NCBI RefSeq assembly: GCF_947498095.1
Contig: NZ_CANMJE010000002.1
Coordinates: 434,001 to 498,000 of the forward strand
Origin: an uncultured Shimia sp.
GTDB taxonomy: Bacteria > Pseudomonadota > Alphaproteobacteria > Rhodobacterales > Rhodobacteraceae
Length of the DNA stretch: 64,000 bases
Reading direction: 5' to 3'
Shown here: piece after piece, positions 57,325 through 64,000 of the stretch
Position numbering within the stretch: position 1 is the stretch's first letter
Layout of the letters: every line of letters starts with the position of its first letter
Notes under the pieces: generated by a model
What the model was told of the DNA's origin: nothing
The model's input: the letters and a program-made list of their open reading frames with translations, nothing else
Database searches by the model: none
Position numbers and translations under genes: made by a program

Positions 57325-59685
57325 ATGAGCAACCATAAGAGGGCAGTGACGCAAGCAGCGGTCCGCGACGAGACCGGAATGCGGCGCTTTATTATTGCAA
57401 TTTTCTTTTTAATTTCAGCGGCTTTGGTTGTGTTGCCGAGCCTGGCCGCTGCGCAGCAATACACGTTCAATTCCATCAAGGTTGAAGGAAACCAGAGGAT
57501 CGAATCCACTGCGATCCGCACCTATGCAGGAATCGATACCGGACAAACGGTTAGCGCAGGCCAACTAAATGCCGCCTACCAGCGGGTTTTGGAGAGTGGC
57601 CTTTTTGAAACGGTTGAACTGACACCGCGTGGTAATCAACTGACCATCAAAGTCGTAGAATACCCCACTATCAACCGGATCAGTATCGAGGGTAACGCGC
57701 GCCTCAAGGATGACGCTCTGGAACCGTTTCTAGAGTCAAAGCCGCGCCAAGTTTTGAACCCCACCGTCGCCGAACGAGATGCGGCGACCATCGCCGAAGC
57801 CTATGCTCAGGCTGGTCGACTTGCGGCGCGGGTGACACCACGCATCATCCGGCGCAGTGACAACCGGGCTGACCTGGTTTTCGAAGTTTTCGAGGGCGAT
57901 ACAACTGAAGTTGAGCGCATTAGTTTTGTCGGCAACCAAGCCTATTCTGATCGCAGATTGCGCCGGATCGTCGATTCTAAACAAGCTGGGCTTTTGAGGG
58001 CTGTCATCCGTCAAGATACGTTTGTTGCTGATCGCATTGAGTTCGACAAACAGGTCCTTCGTGACTTCTATCTGTCGCGAGGTTATGTCGATTTCCGCAC
58101 GACGGGTGTTAACGCAGAACTGTCTCGCGAACGTGATGGGTATTTCTTGACGTTCAACGTTCAGGAAGGTCAGCAGTTTAGCTTTGGTGAAATCACCGTC
58201 CGCAGCGAAATTGATTCAATTGACGCGGCCAAGTATTTAGACGAACTGAAAATCAAACCTGGTGTGGTTTACTCGCCATTGCTTGTTGAAAGTTCAATTA
58301 CACGGCTTGAAAAACTGGCGCTGCGGCAGGGGCAGGACTTTGTTCGTGTTGACCCGATCATTACGCGAAATGAGCGGGAGCTAACGCTTGACGTCGAATT
58401 TGCGCTTGTTCGCGGACCACGAATTTTTGTTGAACGGATTGACGTCGAGGGCAACACTGCAACGCTGGACAAGGTGATCCGCAATCAGTTCCGGATTGCG
58501 GAAGGTGATCCGTTTAATCCACGGGAAATCCGCGAAAGTGCCGAACGCATCCGAGCCCTGAATTTCTTCGAAACAGCCGAGGTCAATGCCCGCGAAGGGT
58601 CCACGCCTGATCAGGTTGTTGTCGACGTCGACGTTGTCGAGAAACCGACCGGATCACTGAAATTTGGTGGTACGTATTCGACTGACTTTGGGATCGGTTT
58701 GGTTGTCTCCTTTGACGAGCGGAACTTCCTTGGGCGGGGACAATCCCTTGGTCTTGGCTTTTCAACTGCTGCTGAGGAAAACGACTATCGTTTCTCCTTC
58801 TACGAGCCGTCGTTCTTGGGGCGTGATCTTCGCGCCGGATTCGCTTTGCGTTACGTAGATCGAGAGCCCGATCAGGTGCGTTGGACCAATACAGTTGGCG
58901 AATTCCGCCCGTCTCTGCAGTTCCCGGTTAGCGAGTACGGCCGGTTGGGACTGCGATACACCGGAAAGAACAATAAGATGAAACTGGATTCAGTGTCATC
59001 GATCCCCGGTTCGGTCATTGATCAGGAAGCCGCTGTTGGCAGCGTCTGGCAGAGCTCGGTTGGGTACACCTACAGTTACGATACACGTGGTGTTGGCCTA
59101 GACCCCAATAGCGGTGTGCGATTGCAGTTCTCGCAGGATTTTGGCGGCTTGGGCGGCGATTATGAGTTCATCTCAACGACCGCATTGGTGTCTGCCGAAA
59201 CCAAAGTTCTTCAGGAAGAAGTTACACTGCGTGCCACATTTGAGGGTGGGGCCTTGTACTCGCCCAACAATGACAGCCGCTCGACTGACCGCTTCTTCCT
59301 AAGCTCGCGCCAACTTCGTGGTTTTGAACCGTTTGGCGTCGGCCCACGCGAATATGACGGTGGCACTTTGCAGAATGATCCCTTAGGCGGCACTTATTAC
59401 GCCGTTGCCCGTTTTGAGGCGGAATTCCCCTTGGGATTGCCGACAGAACTTGGGATAAATGGTGGTTTGTTTTATGACGTCGGCACTGTTTGGGGTCTGG
59501 ACGGCGGGACGTCCGGTGTCGGCACAATTCTTTACGAAGATATGAGTTTGCGGCACGTGATCGGATTTTCGCTCTTCTGGGATACGGTTATTGGTCCTTT
59601 GCGTTTCAACTTCACTAAGGCGCTTCAAAAAGAAGAGTTTGATGAGGAACGCAATTTCGACTTTACGATCTCTGCTGAATTCTGA
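57325..59685 (+). CDS. bamA: Outer membrane protein assembly factor BamA
   Basis: Central beta-barrel of the BAM complex. About 786 residues: signal region ending LAAAQ, five POTRA domains (YTFNSIKVEGNQRIESTAI first, VFEGDTTEVERISFVGN third, VEGNTATLDKVIRNQFRIAEGDPFN last) and a 16-strand barrel ending FNFTKALQKEEFDEERNFDFTISAEF with the C-terminal aromatic. The surface-loop strand GGLGGDYEFISTT follows GVRLQFSQDF. ATG 57325 is chosen; 57379 is an alternative closer to the signal peptide. The partner BamE is at 13158. Confidence 0.95.
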   Translation: MSNHKRAVTQAAVRDETGMRRFIIAIFFLISAALVVLPSLAAAQQYTFNSIKVEGNQRIESTAIRTYAGIDTGQTVSAGQLNAAYQRVLESGLFETVELTPRGNQLTIKVVEYPTINRISIEGNARLKDDALEPFLESKPRQVLNPTVAERDAATIAEAYAQAGRLAARVTPRIIRRSDNRADLVFEVFEGDTTEVERISFVGNQAYSDRRLRRIVDSKQAGLLRAVIRQDTFVADRIEFDKQVLRDFYLSRGYVDFRTTGVNAELSRERDGYFLTFNVQEGQQFSFGEITVRSEIDSIDAAKYLDELKIKPGVVYSPLLVESSITRLEKLALRQGQDFVRVDPIITRNERELTLDVEFALVRGPRIFVERIDVEGNTATLDKVIRNQFRIAEGDPFNPREIRESAERIRALNFFETAEVNAREGSTPDQVVVDVDVVEKPTGSLKFGGTYSTDFGIGLVVSFDERNFLGRGQSLGLGFSTAAEENDYRFSFYEPSFLGRDLRAGFALRYVDREPDQVRWTNTVGEFRPSLQFPVSEYGRLGLRYTGKNNKMKLDSVSSIPGSVIDQEAAVGSVWQSSVGYTYSYDTRGVGLDPNSGVRLQFSQDFGGLGGDYEFISTTALVSAETKVLQEEVTLRATFEGGALYSPNNDSRSTDRFFLSSRQLRGFEPFGVGPREYDGGTLQNDPLGGTYYAVARFEAEFPLGLPTELGINGGLFYDVGTVWGLDGGTSGVGTILYEDMSLRHVIGFSLFWDTVIGPLRFNFTKALQKEEFDEERNFDFTISAEF

Positions 59686-59696
59686 TTGCTGTGGCG

Positions 59697-60263
59697 ATGT
59701 GTTTGAAAGGGTTTCTTCGCATCGCCATTTTGCTGGTGGCTTTTGCGTCACCAGCATTAAGTCAGTCACAATCCCAGTCAGGAGCGTTACCGCAAAGCCC
59801 GATCCTAGCGGTTGATTCAGAACGGCTGTTTTCAGAGTCTGACTTTGGTCAGCGGGTCGCCCGGGATATAGAGGCCGAGCAGTCGGTGTTGCTTGCAGAA
59901 AACCGGCGCATCGAATCTGAATTGACCACCGAAGAAAAGCGTCTCACAGATTTACGCAAAGACATGTCATCTGAGGATTTTCAGGCTATTGCTGATGCCT
60001 TTGATGCGCGTGTGCAAGATATTCGACGCGAACAGGATGCCAAGGGTCGGGCCATCACTGAAATGCGGGACCGTCAGCAAGCGGTGTTCATTCAGGCGGC
60101 GCGGCCGATCTTGATTGAACTGATGCGCGAGGCTGGGGCAGGTATGATTATTGAGCGCCGGACCATACTTGTATCGACTGATGCGGTCGATATTACCGAG
60201 CAAGCCATTGAGCGATTGAACCGAGCAATTGGCGACGGCAGCCGAGACGCGGGCGACCAATAG
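59697..60263 (+). CDS. Skp/OmpH family periplasmic chaperone
   Basis: About 188 residues with a signal peptide (FLRIAILLVAFASPALSQ) and a long coiled coil (RVARDIEAEQSVLLAENRRIESELTTEEKRL...) that forms the tentacle arms. Holds unfolded outer-membrane proteins for BamA. It begins 12 bases after bamA. ATG 59697 or GTG 59691 is the start; no strong ribosome site is seen. The C-terminal IDAVDITEQAIERLN part is typical. Confidence 0.88.
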   Translation: MCLKGFLRIAILLVAFASPALSQSQSQSGALPQSPILAVDSERLFSESDFGQRVARDIEAEQSVLLAENRRIESELTTEEKRLTDLRKDMSSEDFQAIADAFDARVQDIRREQDAKGRAITEMRDRQQAVFIQAARPILIELMREAGAGMIIERRTILVSTDAVDITEQAIERLNRAIGDGSRDAGDQ

Positions 60264-60342
60264 GCTGCGTGCTTGCTCATCCCGGCATGGATTGCTAGGG
60301 CTAGGTACAAACTGAACGTTCACGATCCACCGGGAGACCCTA

Positions 60343-60807
60343 ATGTCCGACACTTTGCAAAACGCTGATATTGGCTTGATCCAACGGATTATTCCGCATC
60401 GTTATCCGTTCCTATTGGTGGACAAAGTGATTGATATCGATGGCTACAAGTCGGCGACCGGCATCAAGAACGTCACCATGAACGAACCACATTTTCAGGG
60501 GCACTTCCCAGGCAAACCAATCATGCCAGGCGTCACCATTGCCGAAGCGATGGCCCAGACTGCTGCCGTAATGGTGGGGGTTGCAATGGGCATGGAAGAC
60601 AAAGAGTTGCTTGTCTATTTCATGTCGATCGACAAGTGTAAGTTCCGTCGCATGGTAGTGCCGGGAGATGTGTTGGAAATGCGCCTTGAAACGATGCGTG
60701 GAAAACCGGGTGGCAAAGTTTGGAAGTTTTCTGGCGTGGCGACTGTCGATGGTGAAATGGCATGCGAATGCGAGTTCACGGCGATGATGGACCTCCCCAA
60801 GGAGTAA
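60343..60807 (+). CDS. fabZ: 3-hydroxyacyl-ACP dehydratase FabZ
   Basis: Dehydrates 3-hydroxyacyl-ACP in fatty acid elongation and competes with LpxA for its substrate. 154 residues; hot-dog fold with [18 protein letters not shown] (catalytic His) and [10 protein letters not shown] (Glu). Its final codons contain the AAGGAG ribosome site of lpxA. Confidence 0.97.
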   Translation: MSDTLQNADIGLIQRIIPHRYPFLLVDKVIDIDGYKSATGIKNVTMNEPHFQGHFPGKPIMPGVTIAEAMAQTAAVMVGVAMGMEDKELLVYFMSIDKCKFRRMVVPGDVLEMRLETMRGKPGGKVWKFSGVATVDGEMACECEFTAMMDLPKE

Positions 60808-60812
60808 CGCGC

Positions 60813-61610
60813 ATGGCCATTTCTCCACAGGCGCAGATTCACCCTAGCGCGGTCATAGAGGACGGTGCACAAATCAGCGCGGATGTCGTCGTTGGGCCGT
60901 TCTGTGTAGTCGGGCCTCGTGTTGTGCTCGAGCGCGGAGTCGTGCTCAAATCCCACGTGGTGGTCAGCGGTGGTACACGGATCGGCGAAGAGACCGAGAT
61001 CTTTCCCTTTTCCGTCATTGGCGAAATTCCACAGGACCTCAAGTTCAAGGGCGAAGAGACCCGGCTTGAGATTGGCAAACGCAACCGCATCCGTGAGCAT
61101 GTAACCATGAACACCGGCACCCAAGGTGGGGGTGCTGTGACCAGAATTGGGGACGACGGGCTTTACATGGCGGGCTGCCACATCGCCCACGATGCGCATG
61201 TGGGCAATCGGGTTGTGATCGTGAACTCGGTCGCCGTTGCCGGACACTGTGTGATCGAAGACGATGTCATAATCGGTGGCCTTTCAGGAATTCACCAATG
61301 GGTGCGGATCGGCAAAGGCGCCATTGTCGGGGCTCTGTCGATGGTTACCAACGACGTGATCCCACATGGATTGGTTCAGGGCCCAAGGGGAAAACTGGAC
61401 GGCCTGAACCTCGTTGGATTGAAACGCCGGGGTGTAAGCCGCGAGGACATCACCGCCTTGCGGGCTGCGTTCCAGATGATGGCGCAGGGCGAGGGGGCCT
61501 TTCAGGAGCGCACCCGTCGCATGGGCGAAGAGTTCGACAGCGAATACGTGCAGGAAATCGTTGATTTTGTATTGGGCGAAACCGACCGTTCCTACCTGAC
61601 ACCGGGGTAA
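60813..61610 (+). CDS. lpxA: UDP-N-acetylglucosamine acyltransferase LpxA
   Basis: First lipid A step: transfers 3-hydroxyacyl to UDP-GlcNAc. About 265 residues: hexapeptide left-handed helix (IHPSAVIEDGAQISADVVVGPFCVVG and on), catalytic His in MAGCHIAHDAHVGN, C-terminal helices. Start ATG 60813 has AAGGAG eight bases upstream. lpxD, often nearby, is not in this cluster. Confidence 0.96.
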   Translation: MAISPQAQIHPSAVIEDGAQISADVVVGPFCVVGPRVVLERGVVLKSHVVVSGGTRIGEETEIFPFSVIGEIPQDLKFKGEETRLEIGKRNRIREHVTMNTGTQGGGAVTRIGDDGLYMAGCHIAHDAHVGNRVVIVNSVAVAGHCVIEDDVIIGGLSGIHQWVRIGKGAIVGALSMVTNDVIPHGLVQGPRGKLDGLNLVGLKRRGVSREDITALRAAFQMMAQGEGAFQERTRRMGEEFDSEYVQEIVDFVLGETDRSYLTPG

Positions 61611-61618
61611 AGAAAACG

Positions 61619-62422
61619 ATGCAGGATCTGGCCATTCTCTCGGGTGATGGGGCTTTGCCCGTCATGCTGGCCGCAGCGCATCCCGACGCTGTGCGCGTGG
61701 TGTTTCACGGGGTCGAGAACGCGATGGAGGCGCCTGTTGCCGAGCATCGCTTTGAAAAGCTCTCCAGCCTGTTTGACGATCTAAAGGCGCGCGGTGTCAG
61801 CCGTGTTGTTCTGGCGGGCGCCATGGCGCGCCCTGCTTTGGATCCGGGCCAACTTGATCCGTTCATGATGCAGCTTGCGCCGCGCCTGATGGCCGCGATG
61901 CAAGGTGGGGATGACGCCATTTTGCGCCTGATCATCGCCGTCTTTGAAGAGCAGGGGTTCATCGTCGTTGGCGCGCATGAGTTGTTGCCCGGCATGACTG
62001 TGCCCGACGGGGTATTTGCGGGCCCCGAGCCGACCGCTGACCACATGTCCGATGCCAGCCGGGCGGCAGATATCCTTTTGGCCCTGTCACCGCTGGATGT
62101 GGGGCAGGGCACTGTGGTGTCCAAAGGGCTGTGTCTGGGGATCGAAACCCTGCAAGGCACTGACGCGCTTTTGCGCTTTGTTGCCGAAACGCCCGCGCAT
62201 TTGCGCCGTGGACCTGGCGGCGTGTTGGTCAAAGCCCCAAAGCGTGGACAGGACCTGCGCGTCGACATGCCCGTGGTCGGGCCAGACACGGTTCACAACG
62301 CGGCGGCTGCAGGGCTTGCCGGAATTGTGACATCTGCCGGTAAGGTTCTGATCGTCAATCACGATGCCACGCGTCAGGCCCTGGAAGAGACCGGTCTGTT
62401 TCTCATGGGCCGGGTGCTCTGA
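61619..62422 (+). CDS. lpxI: UDP-2,3-diacylglucosamine pyrophosphatase LpxI
   Basis: Makes lipid X by hydrolysing UDP-2,3-diacylglucosamine; used instead of LpxH in alphaproteobacteria. 267 residues, DUF1009 type: LAILSGDGALPVMLAAAH, SRVVLAGAMARP, DAILRLIIAVFEEQGF and RGPGGVLVKAPKRGQDLRVDMPVVGPDTV. The lpxB ATG begins in its stop codon. Confidence 0.94.
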   Translation: MQDLAILSGDGALPVMLAAAHPDAVRVVFHGVENAMEAPVAEHRFEKLSSLFDDLKARGVSRVVLAGAMARPALDPGQLDPFMMQLAPRLMAAMQGGDDAILRLIIAVFEEQGFIVVGAHELLPGMTVPDGVFAGPEPTADHMSDASRAADILLALSPLDVGQGTVVSKGLCLGIETLQGTDALLRFVAETPAHLRRGPGGVLVKAPKRGQDLRVDMPVVGPDTVHNAAAAGLAGIVTSAGKVLIVNHDATRQALEETGLFLMGRVL

Positions 62423-63579
62423 TGCACGTCTTCCTGATCGCAGGCGAATTGTCGGGCGACAGGTTGGGCGCAGCCTTGATGGAGGGGCTTAAAACCCTGT
62501 GTCCTGAGGTGACGTTTTCTGGTGTTGGCGGCCCGTTGATGACGGCGCAAGGCCTGTCCAGCCTGTTCCCGATGGACGAGCTGAGCGTCATGGGCATTGC
62601 CGAGGTGCTGCCCAAGTACCGCCATCTCTTGAAGCGGATGCACCAGACGGCGGATGCGGTTCTGGAGCAAAAGCCGGACGTCTTGGTCACCATCGACAGC
62701 CCAGATTTCTGCCTGCGGGTCGCGCGCGAGGTAAAAAAGGCCAGTAGCCTCCGCACCGTGCACTACGTGGCGCCCTCGGTCTGGGCATGGCGTCCGAAAC
62801 GGGCGCAAAAAATGTCACGTGGTGTGGATCAGGTGCTTGCCCTCTTACCGTTTGAGCCGCCCTTTATGGAGGCCGCGGGCATGCGCTGTGACTTTGTCGG
62901 GCATCCGGTGGTCAACGAACCTGTGGCCAGCGACGCCGAGGTCACAGCCTTTCGTGCAGACCATGGCATTGGTGACGCGCCCTTGTTGATCGCCTTGCCC
63001 GGATCTCGCCGTGCCGAGGTCTCGCGGCTGACACCAGCCTTTGGCGAGGTGGTCGCGCGAATGAAACAGGTCAAACCCGAATTGCAGGTTGTGTTGCCCG
63101 CAGCGGGGCCGGTCGCTGGGCTGGTGAAAGAGCTGACAGCAACTTGGCCGCATCCGCCGGTAATTCTTGATCCGGCTGGCCTGTCGGAAGAGGCCGCACT
63201 GGCCCGAAAACGGGCAGCGTTTCGGGCGGGCGACGTTGCGTTGGCGGCGTCGGGCACGGTGTCTTTGGAACTGGCTGCCAGCGACACGCCCATGGTCATC
63301 GCCTATGATATGAATTGGATGAGTTGGCAGATCATGAGCCGCATGGCGCTGATCGACACGGTCACGCTGGTCAATCTGGTGACCGACACGCGGGCAGTGC
63401 CAGAATTCCTCGGCCCGGCGTTTCAGCCAGAGGCGATTGCGCCTGCCTTGTTGGAAGTTCTCGACAATCCCGGCCCACAGCGCAGCGCGATGGCGTTGAC
63501 GATGGAGTCGCTGGGCAAAGGTCAGGCAAATCCCGGATTGCGTGCCGCGCGCGCGGTCTTGGAAGGGCTGGAAGGCTAA
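62422..63579 (+). CDS. lpxB: Lipid-A-disaccharide synthase LpxB
   Basis: Joins lipid X and UDP-diacylglucosamine to the disaccharide, at the inner membrane. 385 residues, GT19: IAGELSGDRLGAALMEGL, VGGPLMTAQGLSSLFPMDELSVMGIAEVLP, DSPDFCLRVAREVKK, YVAPSVWAWRPKRAQKMSRGVDQVLALLPFEP and ALAASGTVSLELA. It follows lpxI with a one-base overlap. Confidence 0.97.
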   Translation: MHVFLIAGELSGDRLGAALMEGLKTLCPEVTFSGVGGPLMTAQGLSSLFPMDELSVMGIAEVLPKYRHLLKRMHQTADAVLEQKPDVLVTIDSPDFCLRVAREVKKASSLRTVHYVAPSVWAWRPKRAQKMSRGVDQVLALLPFEPPFMEAAGMRCDFVGHPVVNEPVASDAEVTAFRADHGIGDAPLLIALPGSRRAEVSRLTPAFGEVVARMKQVKPELQVVLPAAGPVAGLVKELTATWPHPPVILDPAGLSEEAALARKRAAFRAGDVALAASGTVSLELAASDTPMVIAYDMNWMSWQIMSRMALIDTVTLVNLVTDTRAVPEFLGPAFQPEAIAPALLEVLDNPGPQRSAMALTMESLGKGQANPGLRAARAVLEGLEG

Positions 63580-63585
63580 GACGAC

Positions 63586-64000
63586 ATGTGGGTGCAAATT
63601 GGTCTGGCTGCCTCGGGCGGAGTGACGCTTCTGGCGACCAATCTCGACAATTTGGCTGTGCTGGTGCCGCTCTTGCTGACCAAGGGTCGCACGTCGGCCT
63701 TGGCCGGATTTCTTGGGGCGCAGCTCATCGTGCTTGCCATCGCCGCTGGCTTTGCCGAAGGGGCCGAGATCACCTTTTCGTCGTGGACGGGATATCTGGG
63801 CGTGATCCCACTGGCCTTGGGGCTTTGGGGTCTTTGGGGCCAATGGAAGGCGTCCGAAGGTAGCGTTCCGGCGCCTCGGTCCAAAGGGACGATCCTCGCG
63901 TATCTGGTGTTGTTCCTTGGGCTTTCCACTGACAGCCTTGCAGTTTTTGCTCCACTCTTGGCTGACACGCTTCCAGGCTACCGGATCTCGGTTCTGATCG
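63586..64000 (+). CDS. CadD-like membrane transporter, partial
   Basis: 138 codons to the window edge; the 3' end is missing. Hydrophobic helices GGVTLLATNLDNLAVLVPLLL, GFLGAQLIVLAIAAGF, GYLGVIPLALGLWGLW, and a second TILAYLVLFLGLSTDSLAVFAPLL copy. The ATNLDNLAVLVP and STDSLAVFAP repeats resemble the cadmium resistance CadD/LysE-like family. It starts six bases after lpxB and may be co-transcribed. Substrate uncertain. Confidence 0.6.
   Translation, partial: MWVQIGLAASGGVTLLATNLDNLAVLVPLLLTKGRTSALAGFLGAQLIVLAIAAGFAEGAEITFSSWTGYLGVIPLALGLWGLWGQWKASEGSVPAPRSKGTILAYLVLFLGLSTDSLAVFAPLLADTLPGYRISVLI

Overview
The window looks like conserved chromosome of an alphaproteobacterium, most likely Rhodobacteraceae (Roseobacter group). 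The gene orders are typical of that group: argS-SPOR-nagZ-scpA-scpB; yceD-rpmF-plsX-fabH-ihfA-merR; pyrH-frr-uppS-cdsA-dxr-rseP-bamA-skp-fabZ-lpxA-lpxI-lpxB. An alphaproteobacterial SOS box (GAAC-N7-GAAC) lies in front of ssb. I see no prophage, insertion sequence, CRISPR array or rRNA. There is one tRNA, tRNA-Pro(GGG). This is inference from gene content, not from a database search.

Layout. 1-5.1 kb: the 3' part of argS, a SPOR protein, nagZ, scpA and scpB (peptidoglycan recycling and chromosome condensation), then a small basic protein. 5.1-8.6 kb: an MFS exporter divergent from an Lrp/AsnC regulator, a periplasmic helical protein, and a long dCTP deaminase behind tRNA-Pro. 8.7-13.1 kb (minus strand): yceD, rpmF, plsX, fabH, ihfA and a MerR-type regulator, linking translation, phospholipid/fatty acid initiation and nucleoid structure. 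13.2-16.3 kb: bamE, a lone OlsB/GlsB-type aminolipid acyltransferase and an ABC-F ATPase. 16.3-19.9 kb (minus): a conserved unknown, a quinone reductase-like flavoprotein, an SDR and tyrS. 20-23.8 kb (minus): a three-gene module of a secreted metallo-dependent DUF3604 protein, a PpiC foldase and a HupE/UreJ membrane protein. 24-30.8 kb: anmK, a cupin, an alpha/beta hydrolase, a HAD dehalogenase, a DadA-type oxidase, enolase and a DMT exporter. 31-35 kb (minus): CorC/CNNM, XerD, a 508-aa secreted protein and a 52-aa membrane peptide, divergent from aroK-aroB. 36.9-43.2 kb: pepT and ssb, a lytic transglycosylase, a MauG-like dihaem peroxidase and a polar amino-acid ABC importer. 43.2-50.4 kb: a monooxygenase-fold protein, a peptide-type ABC transporter without a binding-protein gene, an AraC regulator and a DUF1036 protein. 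50.5-64 kb: miaA, then the long envelope operon ending in lpxB and a partial membrane protein.

The most interesting items beyond housekeeping genes are the DUF3604-PpiC-HupE module with a perfect 23-bp tandem duplication in its control region; the peptide ABC transporter whose binding-protein position holds only a hairpin and a 40-codon ORF; two perfect DnaA boxes between rseP and bamA; a LacI-type operator before eno; three copies of a hairpin-plus-GTATTT intergenic element; and three unlisted small membrane peptides. Nothing here is a clearly new defence or mobile system; the DUF3604 module is the best candidate for an undescribed pathway.
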